Origin: Notospermus geniculatus
Taxonomy: Eukaryota; Nemertea; Pilidiophora; Heteronemertea; Lineidae
Assembly (NCBI GenBank): GCA_002633025.1
Contig: NMRB01000036.1
Span: 118,114-182,113, forward strand
Direction of reading: 5' to 3'
Length of the DNA stretch: 64,000 nucleotides
Under the pieces are notes generated by a model that did not search any database, had not been told where the DNA came from, and saw only the letters and a program-made list of their open reading frames with translations. The position numbers and the translations under genes were made by a program. Positions within the stretch are counted from its first letter, which is position 1. Each line of letters starts with the position of its first letter. Shown piece after piece: positions 47,182-58,192 of this stretch.

Positions 47182-47709
47182 GTAAGTACATATAATGATA
47201 TTTCATATAAAATGGGCCTACACGTTGGTCGGGGTTGGGGGGGAGGGGGTAGTGTTCAACAAAGTCTAATGTATGTCATGTGGGGACTTTTGCTATAACT
47301 TGAGAAAGTCATCCTCCTCTGTGGCCAGTACAAAGTCTGTATGCTTCTGGTATCTCATCTAACCCATGCCTGTTCTTATTCTTTGCAGGTTGTGTGTGTG
47401 TGAGTGTGGTGGTTGAGTGAGGGAGGTGGTGTGAAACTGAATATCCGTTATCTTCTGTGTAGAATATCTTGTCTACCGTTACTGATAACATCGTCTTTTG
47501 ATTTGTTACATGTTATCGTGTGTATACAGTTACATGTATGAGTACCTTTCCTGGCCCTTCTGAGAAATGGGTGTTGAATGTATAATTGAAGAGTCTTTGC
47601 AGAAGCAATGGTGTTTATTCACCTAAAAAATTGCTATTTCCACAGCATTTGATTATTTTAGATGTGCCTCCTCCTTGCCATCTGTTGAAAAGATCTAAGA
47701 ATTCACTTA

Positions 47710-48260
47710 TGTATATTGTAACCTTGACTTCAGTAACCTTGAATATGATCTTGACCTCAGTGGCCTTGCATGACGTTGACCTCAGTGGCCTTGAATGTGA
47801 TCTTGACCTCAGTGGCCTTACATGACCCTGACATCAGTGACCTTACAAGACCTTGACCTCAGTGGCATTGAGTGCGACCTTTACTTCAGTGGCATTGAGT
47901 TTGACCTTTACCTCAGTGGCATTGAGTGTGATGTTTACTTCAGTGGCATTGAGTGTGACCTTTACCTCAGTGGCATTGAGTGTGTGACATTTACCTCAGT
48001 GGCATTGAGTGTGACCTTTACTTCAGTGGCATTGAGTGTGTGCATTGAGTGTGTGACGTTTACCTCAGTGGCATTGAGTGTGTGATGTTTACCTCAGTGG
48101 CATTGAGTGTGACTTTTACCTCAGTGGCCTTGAGTGTGACCTTTACTTCAGTGGCATTGAGTGTGACCTTTACCTCAGTGGCATTGAGTGTGTGACGTTT
48201 TACCTCAGTGGCATTGAGTATGACCTTGACCTCAGTAGCATTGAGTGTGACCTCGATCGT
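47710..48260. repeat. ~29-bp minisatellite with TGACCT half-sites
   Basis: There are about 17-18 units of ctcagtggcattgagtgtga with cctttac, the earliest units being the variant accttgacctcagtggcctt. It fills most of the intron between the exons ending at 47181 and starting at 48267, stopping 7 bases short of the acceptor. The open frames on both strands here are artefacts of the repeat. Confidence 0.93.
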
Positions 48261-48266
48261 TTTCAG

Positions 48267-48402
48267 GTGAGGACAACAGGGAAGAGGAGAAGCAGAGTCT
48301 GCCAAGTCTGAGGGACATCAAATCCAGATTTGAAAACCGTGATGAGGCACCACAGAAGGAAGTGAGACAGCCTGGCAAAATTAAAGTAGAATGGGGTTCA
48401 AG
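48267..48402 (+). CDS. Exon with the SRFENRD motif
   Basis: The acceptor gatcgttttcag abuts the minisatellite; the donor is caag/gtaggg. 136 nt, phase 1 to 2, continue the acidic exon exactly: EDNREEEKQSLPSLRDIKSR, then FENRDEAPQ. The LRDIKSRFE pattern is the first of several basic/hydrophobic modules of the R-x-x-F-E type found in later exons. In EPLIN and similar actin-associated proteins short K/R-F-E modules occur between disordered stretches. Confidence 0.88.
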
Positions 48403-50629
48403 GTAGGGAGATGATGGAGGTTCTGTCAGCTGCCACTAGGGGCCACCACTAGTCATTCAGGTCGCTTTTGATATCCTCAAATGCAGATCTGGAATCCAGT
48501 CCTTTGAGACGTCGCATCTCTAGTTTTGCCCCCTGGTGGTCATGACTTTTATTTCCATCGTGTCTGTTGTATTCTGTGTGTTCTTATTCTGTCAAGTATC
48601 AAAATAATTCTGCTTTCTTTATTTCAGGATCTCTTTGTACTTCATTCACTTTAATCCTATAGTACTTTTATTTCAGTATTCTCACCTATATTTCACCTGC
48701 TGAATACTTTTAAGAAGTTCCATATGAACACAATTTCAGGTGTAGAAAGAGTTATTTTCACACTTGTCAAGCTAAACAAAAGTGGCATTGTCTTATTTCT
48801 GGCAGTCATAATATTATCTTTGAAGTCACCAGATGCACATGGGTTACTTCTGGTGGGGAATTTCAGTGAATAACTCCAGAATTGTTGTTGGTTAATGTTG
48901 GTTTGATGAGCGGGTTTCCAGGTGGGCTTGTTGAAGAATGCTAATGGTTCTATACCTGCCATGATCAAGATCTCTTTGGTGTGGTGTCTATCGAAATCAC
49001 TTCCTTTAGATTACCTATACATGAGAACTTATCGTATGTATCATGCAGTGAAACACGAAACAATTTTTAAACATTTGCACCTGAGGAACTTAAACACTAA
49101 ACAACCAATCACATAGCTCCGATATCTGAAACAAATCACATGACTAATGCCCGGATGCTGTAAATTCAGTCTGCTCCCTGCAATCCAGGCTCATACCCCT
49201 CCTATCTGCCTCTTTCACGGAATTAATCCTTTTTTCGGGAGTCGGTAGACTTCAAATTCTCTTCTGTGGTCCAGAGGTAAAAACCTTACTCTCTCTGCTT
49301 GTTCCTTGTTTAATAACCCCCTCATCATCATCTCATCATCCACCCCACCCCACCCTCCAGAGAAAACCACATACCTGCATCGCATTGTTCAATACCAATC
49401 AGCAGTATAGGCCTGCGTTGGCGTAACTGATCCCAACTCAAGTTGGACAAACCTCCCTGAACATTCTCTACACATTGGTGTACATCTTTACACATGTTAC
49501 TCTGACACGCCGAAAATGAAACCAACGCCGGTTAGGGAACCTGATCCCTGAAAAAGATTTCACCTGTATATATGTTCAAAATGGGGGCAATGTAGTCGGG
49601 TATTGTCGGCGGTATCCGGTCTCGACCAGTCAGGTACCTGAGGATGGCTTGCTCAGTTCTGTCTTAGGTGTGGTATTCTCTGTACTCTATACTTCACCTC
49701 CCTTCATATTCATCCTGTGGCTTTTTCCTTACTAATAGTGGATTACTGTGCATATTTCGTGCCTCTAAGGCCCATTTTGTGCATTCTGTATGCTATTAGG
49801 ATACCATACGATCATCCTTGCATAAATTTGGACTATTTGTTTCAAAATATCCTCATCTCTGAATAAGTTTTAGGCCTGATAGGCCTAGTCATAATTTGCA
49901 GCCATCTTTACTCACCTAGTTTCTCATCATTTCATGCCAACTCGTTCATTTGTTTTTATTTTTATTTCTATTTGAATTACAATTCATCTCCACTCATCCT
50001 GCCATTGCTTTGTCTGCATAGGACAATACTTGTTGCATAATCATCTAGTTTTCCATTGCAAAACTATTTTCATCATGGGTTGTCAGTGTGGCGTAGTGTG
50101 AACACAAGTCCCTGTCACTGTGAGGTTGTGGGTTCCATTCCCAGCGAGACCTAATTCTTCATGAGTGGGAATCTTTCACAGTGGCCGTTTGTTTCTTGCA
50201 GCTGATTTCATCCTCCAGAGTGTGTTAAAATCACCCAATACTGTGTCTATATCAGTATTTCTGCAGAAAAAGCCATAATTCTTCAAACTTGCATGACTTC
50301 TAATCTGCAATGGGCAAAAATGTTGGTGATTATGCAGTAAATATGTTCAGAAAATGAGAGTCATTCTGCACCTCTACCTATAGGCTTATATAGTTTGAGG
50401 AGATCTTCTCAAAATGAGTATCCAACAGTTAAACAGAATATGGAGAGTTATGGAAATAAAAGAACTTAGCGGGTAAGAATGGCACATCATGAGAAACTGA
50501 CCCATCTTAACTAATTTCAGTTTTTTGCCATTCTCTCATCCAACATCCTGTTATCTAACAAACTAATCTAATTCATTTGCCATGTAGATTTCACAATGAT
50601 TTTCACGATGTCAATTTCTTCTGTTTCAG
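48403..50629. other. Intron with CTCF-like motifs and a SINE head
   Basis: CCACTAGGGGCC at 48433-48444 and GCCCCCTGGTGG at 48528-48539 are CTCF-like cores in opposite orientations, 85 bp apart. A tRNA-derived SINE head starts near 50086. No exon was recognised. Confidence 0.5.
50086..50155 (+). repeat. tRNA-derived SINE head
   Basis: An A-box-like tggcgtagtgtgaacaca and, about 35 bases later, a B box (gggttccattccc) in the arrangement of a tRNA-derived SINE promoter. The initial gtcagtgtggcg is close to that of the minus-strand element at 27659-27730. Confidence 0.5.
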
Positions 50630-50720
50630 TGAAATGAGGCAGAAAGAAGTTTCGCCTTCCCCACCAAGGGATCCAGATATTTTCCGAGAAACAAAAGGCC
50701 AAACACAAGAGGAGGTATTG
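50630..50720 (+). CDS. 91-nt exon
   Basis: Acceptor caatttcttctgtttcag and donor attg/gtaagg. Phase 2 to 0, continuing the preceding exon: EMRQKEVSPSPPRDPDIF, then RETKGQTQEEVL. A second possible donor (gag/gtattg) lies six bases earlier and would drop two residues. It is a proline- and charge-rich linker. Confidence 0.85.
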
Positions 50721-53700
50721 GTAAGGCCATGAAAGGATGTTCAATGTTTCTCAAGCCTTCCATTTCAATTTTTCAAATAGACCATGAAGTCAAAATGATA
50801 TGGGAATTGAGCTTTTACAAGAACATAGTATCTTGACACAAGTGGGAAACGAATTACATTATCTAATGAGATATCAAAATATTTGAAGAAGTTGCATTTA
50901 ATGAGATCGAGCTGGGGTATGTAATCGCATCTGCTACAATGGAGCAAATATGATGTCGTGTTTAATGAGATGAGTCTAAAGTGTGTCTAGAGAAAAATCA
51001 AATTAATCGACAATAGTTTGGAGTCTAAATTGATAGTAGGCAAAGAAGTAGGAATCATGACAACATGGACAAATTACTGAAATTTTGACAAACTTAAATT
51101 TTCTTTATATATTAGGAGTGTAATGATAACGATTGCATGCATGAATTGTCTGCCCTGTCTAAGTCATGTGACATTGTGCATACCATATATGAAATGTGCG
51201 GACTGTGTGTCAGTTTGTCATGTACATATATTGGTCCAGTGCATTATTTTATTTTTGTCCAAATGCTGTGCATTTCGTCCCGATATTACGCTCACCATTG
51301 TCATCATGAATTGAAGAAGTCATCTGTTTTACATTCGTGCATCTAATTTGAATATCCGTGCATCTAATTTGAATATCCATACGTTCGCAACTAACCAATC
51401 ATTGCTTCCCTTCAAATTTGCATCTTTTGCATTGAGTTTCGACCAAAATGTATTTTAACTGCAACAATCCTTCCTAGGGTCATGATATTTTAACAAAGGG
51501 TACCCCTTGGTTTTCCTATGGTGATCAAACCTTCTGTTGCTAATGAGAGATCTTGGTGTAACCAGAGGTGTTGGATTTACTGGATGTAGGAAGAGGATTA
51601 TAGATATGTTCTAGGGTAGTCTAACTCTATGTGTAGGTACTCCTTTGTCATCTGGAAGCATAGAGTATCCACAATGCACAACCTGAGGGGTAGCAACAAG
51701 GTGCTTTTGTCTCGACTGCACCTCTCTATTAAACTGGTTTATATCTTGATATTAAATGGTTTCTATCTCAAAATGTGCCTCCTGACTCCTGGGAAAACTG
51801 AGTATAGCATCTTCAGCTATTTACCTCCTCAGCTAATGGTCCTGTGTATTGTTTTTCTCCCACTGAGAGAAATGGGAAGATAATAATGTCGGTCAGATTC
51901 CTGCTATAGACGGCAGAAGCACTTCTCTTCTGTAGAGGTACAAGTTCCTGTGAATATGATACTGTAGAAAGTGAAAGAACAATCTGGAAGTAGGCCTAAT
52001 TGTCATAAAAACAAAGGCTGGGAGTTCACAACTCACCAACATGTACATGTACATGTACATGTACACGTACACGTATATTGTGTTTTTAGCTCAAGAATGC
52101 TTTGTTTGTTCTTGAATGCTGAGCTGTAGGCCTAGGTATGCTTTACTGTACATACGTCTGATGTACAGATTGAGCTATCAGATACCAACTCTGTGATAGA
52201 AAATGGAGGGAGGCGTTGTTTGCTTCTGTTGATCAATAACCTGAAGACACCAAGTATTTGTGTGGAAGCACTCACCTTGAGGTACAGGGGCAGCTGCACA
52301 AAGTTTGCGGCGGAAAACGCCAGACTTCTTCTTTTGATGAAGATAGCCAGGAATTCATCTTAGTTGTGAGTCAAAGACATAGCTCTGTTGTACTATCTTT
52401 TGAGAATGCAGCAATAGGCCCAGACCAGGAATACATGTTTATGTATTCCTGCCCAGACTTAGTTAAAATAGCAAAGATTGATTTCAGAGGGAAAAAGATG
52501 AAATGAGAAAGATTTAGGAAACATGACACAAACTTATGAAGTAATCAAACTCTTGGAATCTCATGTTGGCACTTAAACAATCGCATTCGCTTATCGTAAA
52601 ACATTCTCTGCCGAGTTGCCTGACATGAGAAATGGTTATGTAGTGACTTTTTCCATACCCACCTGCCTACCGGTAGAGTTAATGGCCTGGTACGCCCACA
52701 GTGCACATACCTGTGAACGTCTCTGGCCTAACTGGGGTTAAAACGCCCACCCTACAGGTACACCAGCAGACAGATATAGAGATTATTTCATATGTTGATG
52801 TAGGCCTACTTTGTGGCACGTACATTACACCTGCAAAGGAAGGCATCCAAATTTATTGCAACACTAGCTTATGTTAATGCATTACCCGCCCATCTTATCA
52901 TTTTACATGCAACATTCAAATTGAACATCATCTTCTAATGATAAAATTTTACCATTTTGTTTGCATGATTTAAGACACAGCTTGTGGAATTCCTGAGAAA
53001 CTTGGGACTGAAAGTTCAGGCCTTTGTTCGTTGTAACCTAACCTTACTCTTAGAGACTCATTTCACAGTCAGTATTGATGAGATGTGCAGTTTCCGTCAG
53101 CCAGTTTAGCTGTGGTAGTTCACTTGATTCATCTTTTTGACTCCCCCCGCCCACCATCTTGGTTCCCAAAGAGATTTCTTGTCCAGGCAAATTCTTAGGC
53201 AGTGACAGATCACGTCTTGGTTTGCCTACCTGATGAATGAGTCACATGTGTGAATTGCCGGTGGGGGGGGGTCGAAATGATGATCTTGGTGATTGAGTCT
53301 CTGAGAGTAGATTTCCATTCCAGCTTTCTTAACATCTCATTACGTTGCACAAACTACAAAATTTGTACTCCTAATAAACTGTTCATGATTTCCAGCATTC
53401 CTCCCTTTGAAACTTTGATGACAGCCCATGCTAAATCCCCAAACTGACATACATGTATTTATCTCTTTCATGTGTGTTTATTCACATCAGTCAGCATTTA
53501 ACCAAAATGTGTGATTGTGCGAGTGTCATATTAAAAGTGAAATGACTCAAAGTTAGGCCCCTGTGTTAGTATTTGGCAATCTAGAGCCTATCTTAAGGGT
53601 TAACCATGTGGTTCCAACTCTGAGTAGCTCTACCGAAGCTATACGCTAATCACAATGTCAGAAATTCTGAAACTGTAGCGGGTTATTTATCATGTTATAA

Positions 53701-54120
53701 AAAGTTCAAACAGATAGCAGGATGCTTTGTGGAGTCTGTGAACACAAAAAAATGTTCGCTAGATAAGTCAGAAGATATTACCGGTACACGAGTGCTGGCA
53801 ACGTTTCATATTGCAGACATATAATAAAACAGCAGACGTTCATATTGACATCTGCTCTATAGTCTTGTACAAACAAACCTCCCTCATTGCAATAATATCC
53901 ATTGCTACAGTTTGTTCCTAAATCATTGCATGTTGGGCTTTTCATAATTGTGGAATGAAGTGTCTGTGATTGATGATTTGAATTGCTTCAGATATGGCCA
54001 CATCTTTCATTTCACTTCACTTTTCTAGAGCGGGTACCATTTCAGATGATGGTGCTTCTACATTTAGATTCCCTGTCTTGTAAATCTTAGCTTTCACGTC
54101 ATAAATTTCTTGTTTTAAAG
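50721..54120. other. 3.4-kb intron
   Basis: It includes an (ACATGT)n/(ACACGT) microsatellite at 52040-52077 and a G-run near 53263. No exon was recognised. The open frame at 52258-52506 has no splice support. Confidence 0.5.
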
Positions 54121-54432
54121 GTAAGCTATGGCGGCGTCACATCTATTAAGTCTCGGTACCTGGACTCAACCACGCCCACTGGAGTACCAAAGGGTCCACC
54201 TGCCCCCAAGGTCATACCACGGTCTGAGGAACCGGTACAGAAGGCACCTTCTGTATCCCCACCTCGCGACCCCGGCGTCATACGAAGCGACGAGCCTCGA
54301 GACGAGACTGAGGAGAAGCCCCCCAAGGACATTACCAGGGGTCTACTTGCCAGATTCCAGGAACTGGAGAGCCAGTCCGGCAATCAGGCAAGTCCTCCAG
54401 CACCCTACAACAAAAGGAATGTGCATGCAAAG
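54121..54432 (+). CDS. 104-codon exon with IKSRYLD and GLLARFQELE modules
   Basis: Acceptor atttcttgttttaaag and donor gcaaag/gtttgt. Phase 0 to 0. The peptide begins VSYGGVTSIKSRYLDS, then a Pro-rich stretch (VPKGPPAPKVIPR), and ends with KPPKDITRGLLARFQELES. The two modules repeat the IKSRFE theme of 48267-48402. The frame used here is not the longest open frame of the stretch; splice borders and repeat similarity decide it. Confidence 0.88.
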
Positions 54433-54688
54433 GTTTGTGTTCTCGCTTTATTAACTTTACTGACAACATTGTATTTATATGTACATGTAGGTGATTGTAG
54501 GAGACAATATTTGTAGGTCTGTAGATCTGTAGACCTGGTTGTAGGTCTTAGGTCTGTAGACTTAAGTTTCACGGAAAAATACAGTAGATTATAAAAACAG
54601 AGATACATGTAGCTCTATGGAAGGGATATTTTAAGTTTTGATGATGCGAGCTGCAATGTCACAATCTGATTGGTTTATTTCTGTTTAG
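54433..54688. other. Short intron
   Basis: It contains a minor tandem of gtaggtctgtagatctgtag wording at 54510-54560. Nothing else was seen. Confidence 0.5.
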
Positions 54689-55048
54689 TCCACAACAGCG
54701 CCCTCTGGCAAATGGGATAGGATCGACAGGTCCGCATCTGTGGAAAAAAGTAGTACCGGTGATAATTCAAGTAAACGTGAAGAGACCGTAACGGCGACAG
54801 TATCAACGACGTTGTCAGCGGCAGCGACAGTGGGTCCTGTCGGTGATAACAATGGGGATGAGGTTCAGGTGTTTCCATCTTCCCCAATTCATGTTCTGGC
54901 ATCGCGTTATGGTCAATCTGTCCGTTCATCGCCGAAGTCTGCTGCTCAGTCGTCACAAAAAAAGACCAGTGGGAAGGTATGGACGCCTCCGCCAAAAGTG
55001 GAGAAGGCAGAGCAGCCTAAACCCATACCTAAACATCTTAAGCGAAGT
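54689..55048 (+). CDS. 120-codon Ser/Thr-rich exon
   Basis: Acceptor ggtttatttctgtttag and donor cgaagt/gtgagt, phase 0 to 0. The peptide starts STTAPSGKWDRIDRSASVE, has a T/S/A-rich centre, then HVLASRYGQSVRSSPK and a basic proline-rich tail (KVWTPPPKVEKAEQPKP). If the donor is skipped, the frame continues 11 residues to a TAA at 55079-55081, a possible alternative C terminus. Confidence 0.82.
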
Positions 55049-56658
55049 GTGAGTTCCTCTGAGATTATAACCACACAATAACAAGTAGATGTAATGTTAA
55101 TCACTTTGTGTTAATTACATGTTCTGTTAATGGCACTTACGAACTTTATGACCTGCACATTTCTCAGTCTGTTACACCATTGAATGCAAGTGGATGACTG
55201 GTGCATTGAAACAACACCAAATTTTGCAGTATTTTCAAGCGATTTTAAAGTTGAAGTCAGTCAGACAGAATTCATTTCAATGAGGGACTTGACTGTCAAT
55301 AGGTGGCAGGACTGCACTAGCAGTCCTGAACGAATCCCTTTCAGAAAGAAATTGACATGGGACTATGATCTGGATAGTTGTCAATAAACTTCTACAGCAC
55401 AAAGTAATGCTTAATAAATTCAATGCAAGAATAATCATAATCAAGGCTTTTAATCTTCTCTGCCAGAGATAGCTATTTTCAGCTTCCTAGATTGATTATA
55501 TTCCATTCGTACATGGATGCTGATTGGTTGTCCAATCTGTATCAAGTTTGCTCATTGGCTGGTAATTTAACGTTTGTTGCACTCTCAAAATGCATGGCTG
55601 ATGAACCTAAAATGAGTTCAATTAACCTGTGTATTTCAGTGTTCCACTGCGGCGTCTAACATTGTACAGCTTCATGGAGCTTAAAAGCGCCCATTCCAAT
55701 CCGCTGCATCAGTTTTGCAATAAATCACACGCACAGTTTTTACATCACACTGGAACTCTTGCATATCTGACGCTAGTTGTTTTGTGGTGAGGAATGAGTA
55801 GAACAGACCAGAAAAATGCACAAGAAATTGCAAAGCTGATGTAGTGGAAGTTCAGTTCAAAAACCAAGTCCAGGTGTTACTCACAGAATTGAATCAACCA
55901 TTTTCTGTGGGGTAGACTTCATCACTGTATTATATGCGTCTGAATCTTGGTTACATTTTGTATAAAGATCTCACATGTATATACATTTTGTATGGCGCAT
56001 AAACTATGTGGTGAATTCATACAAAATGTATTGCCATTGAAGCATGTTCAGTGTGAGCTTTCCTCCATATGGTACATTATATTTTTGTGCGTGTTGAATT
56101 GTCATGCTGTTAGTCCCTGAGGTGATATCCATGTTGCCAGTGCATGGGTTGCTAATGTTCAGCTCCACCTAGAATGTTAATCGTGCCCTGATTTCGTCCA
56201 TGACATCATAAAAGTTTCCCAAATTGCCAAACCTTTTACTTGAAGTAGGTCAGACTGCCAATGACCTTGACCTTTCAGTGTTTCTGTTCCCATCACTTCT
56301 GTCCTGAACTTGCACACTTAGCTAACATTTGTCCGTCCAAAGGTTTGCACAGATAATCTCAATTCCACCCATTTCTAGTCACCTGCATCTCCATTTTCTG
56401 ACTAGAACACCATTTTACAGTAGCCCCTCAAGTAATTGGTCCAAAGCGACTATGTTAGTTATTATCAGTAAGATATAATTATATAAACCAGTCACAGAAC
56501 CTGTGGATCTTCTTTACTTACTCAGGACTGCCATGGACTGCTGGAGCATTTAAGTAGTTACATATTTCCTCAGTAGGTGGAAAGAGCTCTCATCCAGCTG
56601 TTTGATTTACATGTATTTTGTCAGATTTGCTTTAATTTACCTCATTTTCCTTTTACAG
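55049..56658. other. Intron
   Basis: AT-rich DNA without a recognised exon or repeat. Confidence 0.45.
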
Positions 56659-57099
56659 CCTATTAAGACCTGTCCTGCCCCCAGAGTTGACCTTATCGAG
56701 GCCGATTACCACGTACCCGAGCATCCAGCCGAGGCTGGAGAGTTTGAGAACCAGCCCCAGCTACGCGAGGACGTTGTACGGGAGGACGATGATTTCGAGA
56801 CCGCTCATTTACCCGAGAGTGGTAACCTGAAAAAGCGCCTCCAACTTTTCAAACAAATGGAAGCGACTAATGTGACTACGGCAGCTCCCTCATTTGGTAG
56901 CCAGTACTCGAATAAACGAATGTCGCCATCCCGTATGAATGGCAATCCAGGTAATATTTCTGGTGAGGTATTCCGAGAGGGCGAGGGCAATCCCGAAGAA
57001 GAGCTGCCCCAGGCGGGCGCTGCTAAAAGCATGCGCGAGAAGTTTCAATCATTGCAACAATCGGAGGAGGCACCGGCCAGTGGCGGTGAGCGAAAAGCT
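56659..57099 (+). CDS. 147-codon exon with two LP-x-x-G repeat modules
   Basis: Acceptor cattttccttttacag and donor aaagct/gtaagt, phase 0 to 0. Module 1: EAGEFENQPQ, VVREDDDFE, LPESGNLKKRLQLFKQME. Module 2: GEVFREGEGN, LPQAGAAKSMREKFQSLQ. Each has an acidic lead, an L-P-x-x-G hinge and a basic amphipathic helix ending in F/L-Q/K. The same module recurs in 63136-63603. The spacing suggests repeated binding units, perhaps for actin filaments; that function is inferred. Confidence 0.9.
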
Positions 57100-57994
57100 G
57101 TAAGTACTCAAATTCATTCGAATTTTAGAATTTGAATTTATTTCGTTCTCATCGGTGGACAATCTTAGGACGGCACTATCTTCATGGAATTTTTCTCGTA
57201 CCTCTCTGGCACCATATTTATTATATGATTTAGTTAGTGTGTTCTGATTTTGAGAATTCATCTTGCATGAAATTTTCACAATCCAATACCCATTTTGCTC
57301 GTCACACAAAATAACAACAATCAACTTGACCTGTGCCATACTTGTCCTTCGAGTGATCTGTCCCGACAAAATAACTCAATGCAAGGTGTGTCTTACTAAC
57401 AAAGCGTGTCAAATTTGATCGTCTTATGTAGATGATAGTCCCCCGACATGTCTTTCTGTTCATCCTGCTTTGGTTTATGAGAATCTGAAAGGAATCTTTA
57501 TAAAATGCCACTGGGGTNTCTTTGGTGGAAGACCTCCCATTTTTCGACTCAACTTGCCTCTGTTCCTTGTTGTCTGTTCAGTTTTGCCTTTTCAGCCAAG
57601 TCCCCTCAAAACAAGATCTCTGCATTGCCCCATTTATCTGCCTATAACTTCATCTTTATCCTCGGGTTCATCTTCAACTACAGCAATATTTTGCCTCAAT
57701 CTTGTATCAATGAGGGACTTCATTGTCTACAGGTGGCAGCACTTCACCAGCGGTCCTGAACTTCTCCCCTCTGATAAGATGTTGGCTGATATTTATAAAA
57801 GATAGCAAATGCTTTTCTTTCAGGTTTTGTAGTACGTTTACATTGCACCTTGGCGTGCAGATTTTGAGTAAAAGCATTTTGTAACTTTTATGAATACCAG
57901 CCATTGACTTGGCCAGTTACCTAAATGGTTTACAGCACTAGCAGTGACTCCTCATGGCCAATAGTTCCCCATTCATTTGATGTCAACCTCATCA
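57100..57994. other. Intron; ambiguous base
   Basis: A single N at 57518. The segment aatgagggacttcattgtct (57709) resembles 55280 (caatgagggacttgactgtc), so the two stretches with gtggcag wording belong to one dispersed repeat. No exon was recognised. Confidence 0.45.
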
Positions 57995-58192
57995 TAAGGC
58001 TCCAGTTCCATAGAGTTCACGTTTACACTTTTCACGCGCCACGCTTCACGTTTTCCTTTCGTTCCTCGATTCAGCGCACAACGAGACACACATTACCTGT
58101 CCTGTGGCATGCTTTCTCCGAGGAACGAAAGGAAAACGTGAAGTGTAACGCGAGAAAAGTGTAAACGTGAACTGTATGGAACTGGAGCCTTA
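57995..58192. mobile_element. ~198-bp MITE with ~75-bp inverted repeats
   Basis: The left arm starts taaggctccagttccataga and the right arm ends tatggaactggagcctta. Both include acgtttacacttttc and ttcacgttttcctttcg in inverse order. The target duplication is not clear. Confidence 0.75.

Noticed and set aside
48060-48311. Open frames of about 80 codons on both strands
   Set aside because: They are products of the 29-bp minisatellite; a repeat unit without stops gives long frames by itself.
54128-54454. 108-codon plus-strand frame starting at 54128
   Set aside because: It is an alternative frame of the exon 54121-54432. The phase-0 frame continues the neighbouring exons and carries the repeated modules.
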